DNA of 43,710 nt from Stenoxybacter acetivorans DSM 19021 (GTDB taxonomy: Bacteria > Pseudomonadota > Gammaproteobacteria > Burkholderiales > Neisseriaceae), in contig NZ_JQKE01000019.1 of assembly GCF_000745895.1 (NCBI RefSeq), positions 1 through 43,710 of the forward strand, read 5' to 3'. The position numbers and the translations under genes are program-made. Shown piece by piece: positions 25,805 through 37,237 of this stretch. Within the stretch, counting starts at the first letter, position 1, and the number at the start of each line of letters is the position of its first letter. Below the pieces are notes generated by a model. It was not told the origin of the DNA. It worked only from the letters and a program-made list of their open reading frames with translations, and searched no databases.

Positions 25805-25837
25805 CGAATCCATTTTCAGCCTCCAATCATCTATATT

Positions 25838-27208
25838 ATGGCAAAAGCAAAAAACCAATACCAATGCACTGCTTGCGGCGGTACATCGCCGAAATGGCAG
25901 GGACGGTGTCCGCATTGCGGCGAATGGAATACTTTGGAAGAAACCAGCGTATTGCCTCCGCCGAGTAATCAGCGTTTTCAATCATGGGCGGCGGAAGAAG
26001 GCAAGGTACAAAATTTGGCACAGGTTACTGCCGTTGAAGTGCCGCGCAGTGCGGTGGGCATGAGCGAGCTGGATCGGGTATTGGGCGGCGGTTTGGTGGA
26101 CGGTGCGGTGATTCTGTTGGGCGGCGACCCCGGTATCGGCAAATCGACTTTATTGCTGCAAGCTGCTGCGAAAATGGCAAAAACCATGCGTGTATTGTAT
26201 GTGTCGGGTGAAGAGTCGGCGCAGCAGGTGGCATTGCGGGTACAACGCTTAGACGTCGATGCGGAAGGGGTGCAATTGCTGGCAGAAATTCGCTTGGAAG
26301 CGATTATTGCCGCTTTGCGTCAGCACCAGCCCAAAGTGGCGGTGATTGATTCCATTCAAACGCTGTATTCCGACAACATCACTTCTGCGCCCGGTTCGGT
26401 GTCGCAGGTGCGTGAGTGTGCGGCGCAATTAACGCGCATGGCAAAACAAATGGGCATTGCCATTATTTTGGTGGGGCATGTTACCAAAGACGGATCAATC
26501 GCGGGGCCTCGTGTATTGGAACACATGGTGGATACGGTGTTGTATTTTGAAGGTGATACGCATTCCAGCTACCGCATGATACGTGCCATTAAAAACCGTT
26601 TTGGTGCGGCAAATGAGTTGGGTTTGTTTGCGATGACCGAGCGCGGCTTGAAAGGCGTTTCCAATCCGTCGGCGATTTTTTTGTCAAGCTACCGCGATGA
26701 TGTGCCGGGTTCTTGCGTGTTGGTAACACAAGAGGGATCTCGCCCGCTGCTGGTGGAAATTCAAGCCTTGGTGGACGATGCACACGGGTTTACCCCAAAA
26801 CGGCTGACGGTGGGTTTGGCGCAGGAACGCTTGGCGATGCTGTTGGCAGTGTTAAACCGTCATGCCGGTATTGCCTGCTTTGATCAAGATGTGTTTTTAA
26901 ACGCGGTGGGCGGTGTGAAAATCAGTGAACCCGCCGCTGATTTGGCGGTGATTCTGGCAATGCTTTCCAGCTATCGCAACCGTCCTTTGCCGGAAAAAAT
27001 GGTGGCATTCGGCGAAGTTGGTTTGTCCGGTGAAGTGCGCCCTGTGGCGCGCGGGCAGGAGCGATTGCGCGAGGCGGAGAAACTGGGATTTACTCATGCC
27101 ATTGTGCCGAAAGCCAATTTACCGCGCCAAAAAAGTGATTTTCCGAAATTGAATATTGTTGGTGTGGAATCTTTGCAGCAGGCAGTTGATGCGATTCGCG
27201 CCGACTGA
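25838..27208 (+). CDS. radA: DNA repair protein RadA
   Basis: RadA (Sms) is a RecA-like ATPase that drives branch migration in recombination and, in naturally competent bacteria, helps take transformed DNA into the chromosome. The product is 456 aa from MAKAKNQYQ. Zinc ligands are Cys10, Cys13, Cys24 and Cys27; Walker A is GGDPGIGKST (95-104). The RadA motif KNRFG is present, and a Lon-like C-terminal domain ends the protein. An open frame extends upstream to 25685 but crosses the promoter and lipoprotein region and is rejected. It is followed after 40 bases by cls on the same strand. Confidence 0.96.
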   Translation: MAKAKNQYQCTACGGTSPKWQGRCPHCGEWNTLEETSVLPPPSNQRFQSWAAEEGKVQNLAQVTAVEVPRSAVGMSELDRVLGGGLVDGAVILLGGDPGIGKSTLLLQAAAKMAKTMRVLYVSGEESAQQVALRVQRLDVDAEGVQLLAEIRLEAIIAALRQHQPKVAVIDSIQTLYSDNITSAPGSVSQVRECAAQLTRMAKQMGIAIILVGHVTKDGSIAGPRVLEHMVDTVLYFEGDTHSSYRMIRAIKNRFGAANELGLFAMTERGLKGVSNPSAIFLSSYRDDVPGSCVLVTQEGSRPLLVEIQALVDDAHGFTPKRLTVGLAQERLAMLLAVLNRHAGIACFDQDVFLNAVGGVKISEPAADLAVILAMLSSYRNRPLPEKMVAFGEVGLSGEVRPVARGQERLREAEKLGFTHAIVPKANLPRQKSDFPKLNIVGVESLQQAVDAIRAD

Positions 27209-27248
27209 AAAAAGTAATTTTGTTGATGTTCGATTGGGAAAAATAACT

Positions 27249-28733
27249 ATGTTGTTTTCTGTTGCTTGGGGAGAAGTGCTGCTGGCTGCCCATTTTGTTT
27301 TGGTGTTGGCATTGGCGATTCGTGTGTTGTATCGGCAGCGTGATATTGGCGTGAGTGTGGCGTGGCTGGTGGTGTTGTTCAGTTTTCCTTTAATTGGGGT
27401 GATTGCTTATTTGCTGGTGGGTGAGCCGCGGCTGAGTAAAACACGGCTGAACCGGCAAGAAGAAATGACGCAGTTTTTCCGCGAATTCAGCCGCCAATTG
27501 CTGTTAAGCGGTCAGCAAATCGAACAAAAACTTGATGAAAATTATCGCGGCATGAGTGTTGCAGCCGCAGGGACAACCGGATTGATGCCGACTGCCGATA
27601 ACAGTATGGTGTTGCTGGATACCGATGAAACCATTCTCGCTGCCATGAAGCAGGATATTCAGGCAGCCAAACACAGTTGTTTATTGGCGTTTTACATTAT
27701 TGATGCACAAGGCGCAGTGCAGGATTTGTTGGAAGCGGTGGTTCAGGCGGCTCAGCGTGGGGTGGTGTGCAGTATTGTGGCTGATGCCGTTGGCAGTGCT
27801 GCTTTTTGGCGCAGTGCGTGGATAAGCCGATTGCGCATGGCGGGAGTTACTTTAACCGAGGCGTTGCCCGTGCGCTTGTGGCGCAGTTTGTTTGTGCGCG
27901 CCGATTTGCGTAATCACCGAAAAATCATGGTGATTGATAAAAGCGTGGCTTATATTGGCAGTTTTAATTTGGTGGATGCCCGTTATTTTAAACAAAAAGC
28001 AAATGTTGGGCAGTGGGTTGATGTGATGATGCGTTGTGAAGGCAGCGTGGTTGATGCTTTGGCAGCGGTATTTGCGGTGGATATGGCGGTGGAAACCGAG
28101 GAAAATTTTAAAAAAGTGCAGCTTTGGCTGGCTGAATACGGTAAAAGCTCCCTGAAACTGCCGTGTGCGTCAGAAACAAGCCAATCCAATATCACAACAC
28201 AAGTGATTCCGTCAGGACCCGGTCAAGGTGATGCGGTTTACACCGCGATTATTTGCGCTGTTTATGCTGCTGCACACAGCATCACCATTACCACGCCGTA
28301 TTTTGTGCCGGATAATACATTGCTGCTGGCTTTAACCACAGCGGCACAGCGCGGGGTGGCGGTTACTTTAATTGTGCCAAAAGCAGTGGATTCTGTATTG
28401 GTGAAATATGCTTCACGTGCTTACTATCCGCGCCTGTTGAAAGCCGGTGTAAAAATTGCCTTGTTTCACGGCGGATTGCTGCATGCCAAAACGTTAACCA
28501 TTGATGAAAAATATACTTTATTCGGCACGGTTAATATGGATATGCGCAGTTTTTATCTGAATTTGGAAATCAGTTTGGCGATTTATGATGCTAATATAAC
28601 CCGTGAAATCAAAGCATTGCAGAATAAATATCTACAAGATTGTCATTGTGTTGAGCTGAAAGCATGGCAGGCGCGTGCCAAATGGTGGCGGCTGCCTGAA
28701 AACATCGTGCGCCTGTTCAGCCCTTTGCTGTAA
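27249..28733 (+). CDS. cls: Cardiolipin synthase (phospholipase D family)
   Basis: The product is 494 aa. Two N-terminal membrane helices (residues ~5-22 and ~35-58) are followed by two phospholipase D domains, each with an HKD motif: NHRKIMVID in the first and LHAKTLTID in the second. This is the layout of bacterial Cls enzymes, which condense two phosphatidylglycerols, or PG with another phospholipid, into cardiolipin at the inner membrane. The ATG at 27249 gives the usual N-terminus; a frame extending back to 27156 overlaps radA and is unlikely. Two near-match uptake sequences lie in the gene (near 27656 and 28689). Confidence 0.93.
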   Translation: MLFSVAWGEVLLAAHFVLVLALAIRVLYRQRDIGVSVAWLVVLFSFPLIGVIAYLLVGEPRLSKTRLNRQEEMTQFFREFSRQLLLSGQQIEQKLDENYRGMSVAAAGTTGLMPTADNSMVLLDTDETILAAMKQDIQAAKHSCLLAFYIIDAQGAVQDLLEAVVQAAQRGVVCSIVADAVGSAAFWRSAWISRLRMAGVTLTEALPVRLWRSLFVRADLRNHRKIMVIDKSVAYIGSFNLVDARYFKQKANVGQWVDVMMRCEGSVVDALAAVFAVDMAVETEENFKKVQLWLAEYGKSSLKLPCASETSQSNITTQVIPSGPGQGDAVYTAIICAVYAAAHSITITTPYFVPDNTLLLALTTAAQRGVAVTLIVPKAVDSVLVKYASRAYYPRLLKAGVKIALFHGGLLHAKTLTIDEKYTLFGTVNMDMRSFYLNLEISLAIYDANITREIKALQNKYLQDCHCVELKAWQARAKWWRLPENIVRLFSPLL

Positions 28734-28756
28734 AACCGATTTTATTTTGAATGGCT

Positions 28757-29179
28757 TTAAAATAAATTATCCAGTATTTCTTTGGGTTTTGCCGCTGCGT
28801 TTTGCTTGGTGTTGGTCGGTAAAACGGGCGTACCTGCCGGTGTGGACGGCGAGGTGTTTCCTGTTGGTTTGGCTGTGTTGTAAGTACCGCTTGCTGCCGC
28901 ATTCTGTGAATCGGGTGTGTAAACCGGTATGGCTTGGTTGGCACCGGCGGGTTTGAGTGTTTCCACTGTGGTACTTGCCGAGCTGGTATCTGAGGCCTTC
29001 AATGTATCATCAACCCGGCTTAAGGCAAGCCATGCACTGATTACAAAACCAGTTGCCACAACAAACAATAAAATCAATAAACCTAAAAAAATCTTGGCAA
29101 TTAAACTCATGCCTGTTTTATTTCTGCTTATTTTGTCGGTTTCGTTTGTTATCGTGTTGTCATCGGGGGAAGAAGACAT
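28757..29179 (-). CDS. Hypothetical one-helix membrane protein with Thr/Pro/Ala-rich tail
   Basis: The product is 140 aa from the ATG ending at 29179, which has GAGGT 6 bases upstream; the longer frame to 29275 has none. Residues 1-23 are polar. One transmembrane helix spans about 27-50 (IAKIFLGLLILLFVVATGFVISAWLAL). A low-complexity tail rich in Ser, Thr, Pro and Ala follows and ends in KEILDNLF. The layout suggests a bitopic inner-membrane protein with a periplasmic tail. I do not recognise a family. It converges with cls. Confidence 0.65.
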   Translation of the reverse strand: MSSSPDDNTITNETDKISRNKTGMSLIAKIFLGLLILLFVVATGFVISAWLALSRVDDTLKASDTSSASTTVETLKPAGANQAIPVYTPDSQNAAASGTYNTAKPTGNTSPSTPAGTPVLPTNTKQNAAAKPKEILDNLF

Positions 29180-29309
29180 GGCAGGGACCTCAGAAATGGT
29201 TGTCAGAAATGTTGGTTGGTAATCTTCAAATACGGATTTAAACTGCTGCTTAAAATTTTTGTATGGGCAGCGCATTATAAACCCGAATGTGGATTTTTTT
29301 TATCATTAT

Positions 29310-29864
29310 TCAGGATAAATGCGCACGGGTTCGTTGTTTCCACAGTGTGTACCAACGCCATGACCACCAGACAACGGTATAGCCGATGAGTGCGAAAATC
29401 GCGCCCAAAATGGGTACGCCCACCAGCAAGGGTTTACCGAATTGCAACAACCACAACCAAACATCTTGCCAATAATGTGTGCTGTGCCAATCGGGAAAAA
29501 TCAAGGCGGTATCAGGTTGCTGTTGATACAAAAGCCAATGTCCGATGTGGTAGGCAACGTAATACAAAGGGAAAAAAGTAAATGGGTTGGTGTAGAGTGT
29601 GGTCAGCACTGCCAGAGGCAAGTTGGTGCGCCGCGCATAAGCTGCCAATAAGGCACTGATCATTTGCGTGGGTGCGGGCAGAAGACCGCAAAACAAGCCG
29701 ATGGCAACGGAGGAAGCCGCTTTACGGCGGTTTAAATGCCAGAATTCAGGTTTATCAAACCAAGGGGCTAACGGTTTGAGCCAGCGAGAAGCGAAAATGG
29801 CTTCTTGTGTGGGCATTTTTTGCCGCCAACGCTGTAATACATCAGAGAGTTTGAATGAAGCCAC
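29310..29864 (-). CDS. DUF2062 domain membrane protein
   Basis: The product is 184 aa. The DUF2062 hallmarks are visible: RRKAASSVAIGLFCGLLPAPTQM, the conserved glycine/proline-rich helix, then NLPLAVLTTLYTNPFTFFPLYYVAYHIG, a second membrane region and a C-terminal helix before a basic WRWYTLWKQR end. Family members are small inner-membrane proteins of unknown function. I prefer the GTG at 29864, with AAAGA six bases upstream, over the TTG at 29870. It lies upstream of the one-helix protein and downstream of pth, all on the minus strand. Confidence 0.85.
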   Translation of the reverse strand: MASFKLSDVLQRWRQKMPTQEAIFASRWLKPLAPWFDKPEFWHLNRRKAASSVAIGLFCGLLPAPTQMISALLAAYARRTNLPLAVLTTLYTNPFTFFPLYYVAYHIGHWLLYQQQPDTALIFPDWHSTHYWQDVWLWLLQFGKPLLVGVPILGAIFALIGYTVVWWSWRWYTLWKQRTRAHLS

Positions 29865-29959
29865 AGGCAATCTTTAATGTTGGTTGCGTCAAAGTAACGG
29901 AAAATTGTGTTTTTAATGATACAAGTTCTTTTTTGCATTCGTCCGTTTTGAGCAATAAT

Positions 29960-30547
29960 TTACTCGTTTTTATCACTGTGCAATTGCTGCTGTGCGGCGG
30001 CGAAATCGCCCGTAATTAATAAAGGTAAGGTTTCTTGGGCGGTGATGATGGCTTTATTGATGCGTTCACGCTCTTCTTGGCGCGGTGCATTCAAAACATA
30101 GTTTACGACCAAGTGCTTTTCTCCCGGGTGGTCAATGCCAAAACGCAAACGGCAAAAATCAGGTGTTCCCAATTGCGCTTGAATGTCTTTTAAACCGTTG
30201 TGTCCGCCGTTGCCGCCGCCTTTTTTGAAGCGTATCCGTCCGCAGGGAATGTCCAATTCATCGTGTACCGCCAGTATGGCATGCGGCGGGATTTTATAAA
30301 ATGATGACAAGGCTTGTACTGCTCTGCCGGAATGGTTCATGTAGGTATTGGGTTTAAGCAGGTAAATATCGCTGCCATTGATGCGCGTTCGTGAAACATC
30401 ACCGAAAAATTTCTTTTCTTCGCGCCAAACGGCTTTGTGTGATTGTGCAATGGCATCAATAAACCAGAAGCCGACGTTGTGGCGGGTGTCGGCATATTCG
30501 GCTCCGGGATTTCCTAAGCCGACAATGAGTTGAATGGCGGGTGTCAT
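29960..30547 (-). CDS. pth: Peptidyl-tRNA hydrolase
   Basis: Pth frees tRNA from peptidyl-tRNAs that drop off the ribosome. The product is 195 aa from the ATG ending at 30547, close to the E. coli length. It shows [20 protein letters not shown] with the catalytic His, [38 protein letters not shown] (catalytic Asp and substrate loop), and [14 protein letters not shown] at 30583 would add 12 untypical residues. No clear ribosome site is seen. Confidence 0.95.
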   Translation of the reverse strand: MTPAIQLIVGLGNPGAEYADTRHNVGFWFIDAIAQSHKAVWREEKKFFGDVSRTRINGSDIYLLKPNTYMNHSGRAVQALSSFYKIPPHAILAVHDELDIPCGRIRFKKGGGNGGHNGLKDIQAQLGTPDFCRLRFGIDHPGEKHLVVNYVLNAPRQEERERINKAIITAQETLPLLITGDFAAAQQQLHSDKNE

Positions 30548-30820
30548 GATGTGTTTGATATTGGGTTGTGATTTTGAATACAAAAAATGGTGTCTGGTTT
30601 TTGGTATTTTTTTAATAAGGCTGCTGCGAGCAAAAAATCAGTAAGATGTTGTTTCTCGTTCTGTCTCGTCAGCAGGCGGATTACTGTACCTATTCTATTT
30701 TCGGTTTTGAGAATTGAAAAAGAGACAAAAATGCTTTCAGGCAGCCTAAAAAATAAAATTCATTTCTGTAATACCCAAAGAGTGGTTAAATTTTTGGTAA
30801 TCTGAACGTAAATACATCAA

Positions 30821-31393
30821 TCAAGCATCGCTGTGAATGCTGCCGTCGTTTTGATACAGAGTAAACAACGATACGCCTTCTTTACGGATATTCTCACCGC
30901 CGGGTAAATCGGTGAATTCTAAAATGGCAGCGGCTTCCAAAACCGTTGCACCCAAACGTTGAATGAGCTTGATGCCTGCCAGCATTGTGCCGCCGGTAGC
31001 CACCAAATCGTCCACCAGCAATACGCGCGCTCCTTTTTTAACGGCATCAGTGTGTATTTCGATGGTGGCTTCGCCGTATTCCAAAGCATAACTTTCCGAA
31101 ACGGTGGTGAACGGGAGTTTACCTTTTTTGCGTATCGGCACAAAACCAACATTTAATTGATACGCCAATGCTGCGCCGATAATAAAGCCGCGCGCATCTA
31201 AGCCCGCCACAACATCAATTTCTTGCCCCATGTAGCGGTACACCAATAAATCCACCAGCAGACGAAAATGCCGCGGGCTTTGTAATATTGGGGTGATGTC
31301 GTGAAACAGAATGCCGTTTTGCGGCCAATGCGGGATTTTACGGATTTTGGCAGCAAGTGCCTCAACGCCCATGACTTCGGGATGTGTGAACAT
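30821..31393 (-). CDS. apt: Adenine phosphoribosyltransferase
   Basis: Apt salvages adenine to AMP with PRPP. The product is 190 aa from the ATG ending at 31393, with AAAGG about 10 bases upstream. The type I PRTase signature [14 protein letters not shown] is clear, and [17 protein letters not shown] and [17 protein letters not shown] are the usual Apt blocks. The longer frame to 31474 adds a hydrophobic stretch without a ribosome site. A TGCTATCAT extended -10 candidate lies about 70 bases upstream (31465-31473, minus strand). It is divergent from relA. Confidence 0.95.
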   Translation of the reverse strand: MFTHPEVMGVEALAAKIRKIPHWPQNGILFHDITPILQSPRHFRLLVDLLVYRYMGQEIDVVAGLDARGFIIGAALAYQLNVGFVPIRKKGKLPFTTVSESYALEYGEATIEIHTDAVKKGARVLLVDDLVATGGTMLAGIKLIQRLGATVLEAAAILEFTDLPGGENIRKEGVSLFTLYQNDGSIHSDA

Positions 31394-31637
31394 AAAAAAA
31401 GTGCCTTTGGCTGTTCGGAGTAATAAAGTTATCGTTAATTTGAATAAGACAAAAATATTGGCGCATGATAGCATTAAATGCTTATTTCAGGCAGATTTGG
31501 ACGCAGTTGGTTGGGGGTGTACAGATGGTTCAAATAACGCGGGGTGCTGCATGAAAAATCAATCTTTCTGCAACAGGCTGCCTGAAAAAGCAAAAGCGTT
31601 TTGGTGTGATTGAGCGATTGCTTGGCAGTATAAAACA

Positions 31638-33863
31638 ATGGATTCATTATCAATTATGGCACACATCACAGATACACCGACAACAGTGGCGGAAGACAGG
31701 GATTTTGATGCTTGGCTTCATGCTTATATTGAACATTCCACTGAGCAAGCGTATGAGCAGCTTCAGGCAGCCGGTCGTTTGGCACGGCAATACTATACCG
31801 ATGAAATACGCACACAAGTGGGCGAGCCGGTTTGGCACAATGTGTCTGCCGCTGCCAAAATTGTTGCGGATATGGATTTGCTGCCGGACGCGGTTGCTGC
31901 TGTATTGCTGGTACATTTACCCAAGTGTTTGCCTGATTGGCAAACGGTGGTTACCGAAAATTGCGGTGAAAATGTTGTGCAATTGGTGCGTGGTCTGGAT
32001 CAAGTACAGCGGCTGACTGAATTTGCCAGAGTTGATGCTTTGGCAACACCCGAAGAGCGGAAACAACAAGCCGAAGCCATGCGGCAAATGCTGCTGGCAA
32101 TGGTGTCTGATATTCGTGTGGTACTGATTAAATTGGCACTACGCACGCGTACCATGGTGTATTTGGGGCATGTTCACAACGATGAGTTGAAACGCAGTAT
32201 TGCCAAAGAAACTTTAGATATTTTTGCGCCTTTGGCAAATCGCTTGGGTGTGTGGCAGCTCAAATGGCAGTTGGAAGATTTGGGCTTTCGCCACCAGAAT
32301 CCTGAAGAGTACAAACGTATCGCTTGTTTGCTGGACGAAAAACGGGTGGAGCGGCTGGAGTACATTGAGCATTTTGTGCAAACAGTAAAAAATGAATTGG
32401 CAAAGCTGAATGTGCATTGTGATGTGGCGGGCAGACCCAAACACATCTACTCTATTTACCGAAAAATGGTGAAGAAAAAGGTGGATTTCGACGGCTTGTA
32501 CGATATTCGTGCTGTGCGTGTTTTGGTCGATACGGTTGCCGATTGTTATGCGACACTCGGGATTGTGCATAATTTGTGGCAGCCTGTTCCCGGGGAATTT
32601 GACGATTATATTGCGCACCCAAAAGCCAATGATTACCGAAGTTTGCATACTGTGGTGATTGGTCCGGAAGACAAGGGGGTGGAAATTCAAATCCGCACTT
32701 TTGATATGCATCGTTTTGCCGAATTCGGTGTGGCGGCACACTGGCGTTACAAAGAGGGCGGCAAAGGCAATAGTGCATATGAACAAAAAATTGCGTGGCT
32801 GCGGCAGCTTTTGGATTGGCGTGAAAACATGGCGGAATCCGAACGCGAAGATTTGGCAGGCGCGTTTCAAACTGAATTATTCAACGATACTATTTATGTA
32901 TTAACGCCGCACGGTAAAGTATTTGCTTTGCCCATTGGCTCAACGCCGATTGATTTTGCCTATGCGTTGCACAGCGATTTGGGCAATCGCTGCCGAGGCG
33001 CAAAGGTGGACGGGCAAATTGTGCCGTTGTCCACACCATTGGAAAATGGTCAGCGTGTGGAAATTATTGCGGCAAAAGAGGGTGCACCTTCAGTCAATTG
33101 GCTGCATGACGGCTGGGTGAAAAGCCATAAAGCCATCGGCAAAATCCGCTCGTTCATTCGCCAGCAAAATGTTGAGTCAGTGCGTGAAAGCGGAAGGCAT
33201 TTATTAGAAAAACAATTGCTTAAAATTCAGCCAAAACCCAATTTGCATAAGCTCACCGAAATTTTGGGTTTTGGAAAAATTGATGATTTATACACTGCCT
33301 TGGGTCAAGGGGAAGTATCTTCGCGCGCCATACAAAAAGCAGCCGGTACGCTGAATGAGCCGCCGCCCGCGCCCGTGAATGCCGAATCCATCGTGAAACG
33401 CAGTAAAATCAAAGAGCGTAAAAACGGGATTTTGGTGGATGGTGAAGGTGGGTTGTTCACTACTTTAGCCAAATGCTGCAAACCTGCGCCGGGTGATGAT
33501 ATTGTTGGCTTTGTTACCCGAGAGCGCGGCATTTCAGTGCATCGCCATTCATGCCCTTCTTTTTTGCAGTCGGCAAAACAAGCGCCGGAAAAAGTGATGA
33601 ATGTTTCTTGGGCGGGGCAAGCAGACAACCAGGTTTTTGCCATTGATTTGGAAATCCGTGCACAAGACCGCAACGGGTTGCTACGCGATGTATCTGATGC
33701 ATTATCACGCAATAAGCTGAATGTTACTGCGGTTCAAACCCAATCCAAAGATTTGGAAGCCATGATGCGTTTTACTTTGGAAATTAAGCAAATCAATGAA
33801 TTACCCAGAGTCATGACGAGTTTGAATGATGTGAAAGGTGTGATTGAAGTCAGACGAGTGTGA
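31638..33863 (+). CDS. relA: GTP pyrophosphokinase RelA
   Basis: RelA makes (p)ppGpp on ribosomes with uncharged tRNA and triggers the stringent response. The product is 741 aa. The N-terminal HD domain (about 40-190) has lost the metal-binding HD motif (LVHLPKCLPDW stands there), so hydrolase activity is not expected and RelA is favoured over SpoT. The synthetase domain (~245-370) contains GRPKHIYSIYRKM, YDIRAVRVLV and YRSLHTVVIG. A TGS domain (DTIYVLTPHGKVFALP), a linker/zinc-finger-like region with CCKPAPGDD, and a C-terminal ACT domain follow. The start has no clear ribosome site; the ATG six codons later is an alternative. Confidence 0.95.
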   Translation: MDSLSIMAHITDTPTTVAEDRDFDAWLHAYIEHSTEQAYEQLQAAGRLARQYYTDEIRTQVGEPVWHNVSAAAKIVADMDLLPDAVAAVLLVHLPKCLPDWQTVVTENCGENVVQLVRGLDQVQRLTEFARVDALATPEERKQQAEAMRQMLLAMVSDIRVVLIKLALRTRTMVYLGHVHNDELKRSIAKETLDIFAPLANRLGVWQLKWQLEDLGFRHQNPEEYKRIACLLDEKRVERLEYIEHFVQTVKNELAKLNVHCDVAGRPKHIYSIYRKMVKKKVDFDGLYDIRAVRVLVDTVADCYATLGIVHNLWQPVPGEFDDYIAHPKANDYRSLHTVVIGPEDKGVEIQIRTFDMHRFAEFGVAAHWRYKEGGKGNSAYEQKIAWLRQLLDWRENMAESEREDLAGAFQTELFNDTIYVLTPHGKVFALPIGSTPIDFAYALHSDLGNRCRGAKVDGQIVPLSTPLENGQRVEIIAAKEGAPSVNWLHDGWVKSHKAIGKIRSFIRQQNVESVRESGRHLLEKQLLKIQPKPNLHKLTEILGFGKIDDLYTALGQGEVSSRAIQKAAGTLNEPPPAPVNAESIVKRSKIKERKNGILVDGEGGLFTTLAKCCKPAPGDDIVGFVTRERGISVHRHSCPSFLQSAKQAPEKVMNVSWAGQADNQVFAIDLEIRAQDRNGLLRDVSDALSRNKLNVTAVQTQSKDLEAMMRFTLEIKQINELPRVMTSLNDVKGVIEVRRV

Positions 33864-34148
33864 TTGCAGTGCAGCAATATAGTAAGAACCGCCTGATTTG
33901 TTCAGACGGCTCTTTGAATAATAGTTGAAATACAAACATATGGTTGTAAGGTTACCGTGTTGTTTACACATTATCAAATTTTTATTTTTTGAATTTCTGA
34001 GCATTTAAATATTGGTTAAATGTTTGATTATCATATTGGTTTTTCGTTTTTTCTGAATTGCTGTTGGATTGCCTTATTTTTCAGGGAGCAGCTTTGGGCG
34101 CAGCAAAAATATTATTCGGTTGTTCTTGCATATAAGTTAAGCACTGCA
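33864..34148. other. Intergenic stretch after relA with a foreign-type uptake core
   Basis: No gene is supportable. CCGCCTGA (33889-33896) and TCAGACGG (33902-33909) form an imperfect hairpin that may end relA transcription. The right arm is part of TTCAGACGGC (33901-33910), the exact complement of the N. meningitidis uptake core GCCGTCTGAA. The rest, up to the tRNA-Glu promoter, is AT-rich with no further signal that I can see. Confidence 0.5.
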
Positions 34149-34177
34149 TTGACAAATACAATTTACCCGCTTAGAAT
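34149..34177 (+). promoter_or_regulatory. Sigma-70 promoter of tRNA-Glu
   Basis: TTGACA (34149-34154), an exact 17-base spacer and TAGAAT (34172-34177) lie 16 bases before the tRNA. Confidence 0.85.
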
Positions 34178-34193
34178 TCGCGCTCTTCTAAAC

Positions 34194-34269
34194 GCGCCCA
34201 TCGTCTAGAGGCCTAGGACACTGCCCTTTCACGGCGGCAACCGGGGTTCGAATCCCCGTGGGCGTGCCA
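34194..34269 (+). tRNA. tRNA-Glu (TTC)
   Basis: The 76-base gene includes the encoded CCA. The acceptor stem is GCGCCCA/TGGGCGT with a G-U first pair. The anticodon loop CTTTCAC carries TTC, the D-arm CGTCTAGAGGCCTAGGACAC is as in other bacterial tRNA-Glu, and the T-arm is CGGGG-TTCGAAT-CCCCG. No terminator is obvious right after it; the next gene converges. Confidence 0.97.
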
Positions 34270-34293
34270 GCTTATGCGTTGTGTATCCGTTTA

Positions 34294-35172
34294 TTATTTT
34301 GCATTGTCTTTGCGATAACGTTCATCTAAAGTTTTTCCGTTTTCATCTTTCCATGTTTGCCAGCCATTAGAGCCGTTACGGGTTTGTGAGATGATTCGAA
34401 CTGCCATTGACGGACTGGATATATGCAAATCCCGCATTAAAATTCTATTTTCAAATTCAAAATCATATTGATGATAACAAAAATCTGCTTTGGTTTCATC
34501 TGCAATGCGGCTTCCTTTTTGTAAGGTCATGCTGTTGTCGTTGGGGTGAAAAACAGCAGAAGCGTCTGCACCTGTTTTTTTGCTTTTAATATAAAAAACT
34601 GTATTTTTATATTCTTCACTTGGCTCATGAGTTATTGACGGAGATTTTGATGGTTTAGCCGATGTTTTGGATTTAGCCTTTTTTGATTTAAACACTTCAA
34701 TACCAATTAAATCGAGCAACAGCAAGGTGTTGTCAATATAGTTTTCGTATTTTGTTTTTTCAAAACGGCTCACTTTAGGCGGGTTGCCTGATTTTTTATT
34801 GTCTATATGTAAAGTGGTAACCGACTTCGCTTTTTCAATTAATTGGTATTCAATATAATCAATTGCACTGCGATTAAATGAATCGTCTTTAGTGGTCAGT
34901 AAACAACATTTGCCCCACCATTCCTTGCCGTTTTCCGCATTATGCTGTTTAATACGCTTACTCAATTCACTGGCTTGTCCGATATAAACCTGTTCTTCCG
35001 ACAATAAAAAATACACACCATAATGCTTGGTTTCTTCTTGGCTCAATAAAGTTTCTACTCTGACTCTGGGGCTGACAAACATAATACCATCCCACGCGCT
35101 GTCTTCAATTGTCATCAAACCGGATAAATCACCGTCTTCCAATAATAATTGAATGGTTTTTGCTGTTGGCAT
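34294..35172 (-). CDS. GIY-YIG nuclease-domain protein with C-terminal DUF4357
   Basis: The product is 292 aa. A GIY-YIG domain occupies about residues 48-125: GVY at 52-54, YIG at 63-65, the catalytic Arg73 and Glu108 (in IEYQLIEKA) are all present, so it could cut DNA. A Lys/Ser-rich linker (160-190) leads to a DUF4357-like end (about 205-285) with LQKGSRIAD and NGWQTWKDENGKTLDE. Such two-domain proteins are widespread in accessory regions and are poorly studied; a defence or repair role is only conjecture. The gene is AT-rich beside its neighbours and ends 24 bases from tRNA-Glu, a common integration spot, but no attachment repeats or integrase are seen. Confidence 0.85.
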   Translation of the reverse strand: MPTAKTIQLLLEDGDLSGLMTIEDSAWDGIMFVSPRVRVETLLSQEETKHYGVYFLLSEEQVYIGQASELSKRIKQHNAENGKEWWGKCCLLTTKDDSFNRSAIDYIEYQLIEKAKSVTTLHIDNKKSGNPPKVSRFEKTKYENYIDNTLLLLDLIGIEVFKSKKAKSKTSAKPSKSPSITHEPSEEYKNTVFYIKSKKTGADASAVFHPNDNSMTLQKGSRIADETKADFCYHQYDFEFENRILMRDLHISSPSMAVRIISQTRNGSNGWQTWKDENGKTLDERYRKDNAK

Positions 35173-35224
35173 AAATATTATTCCTTTTGTTAAAATTGCC
35201 CCAAACCCAGAGTCTTTAATCGAA

Positions 35225-37237
<2,013 letters not shown>

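Noticed and set aside
31638-33863. Naming the relA gene spoT (bifunctional hydrolase)
   Set aside because: The HD metal-binding motif of the hydrolase domain is not present, while the synthetase motifs are intact.
34294-35172. Calling the GIY-YIG gene a homing endonuclease or UvrC relative
   Set aside because: There is no intron, no intein context and no UvrC-specific domain; the C-terminal part matches DUF4357 better.
34245-35224. Genomic-island attachment repeat from the tRNA-Glu 3' end
   Set aside because: I searched the DNA around the GIY-YIG gene for a second copy of the tRNA end and found none, and there is no integrase.
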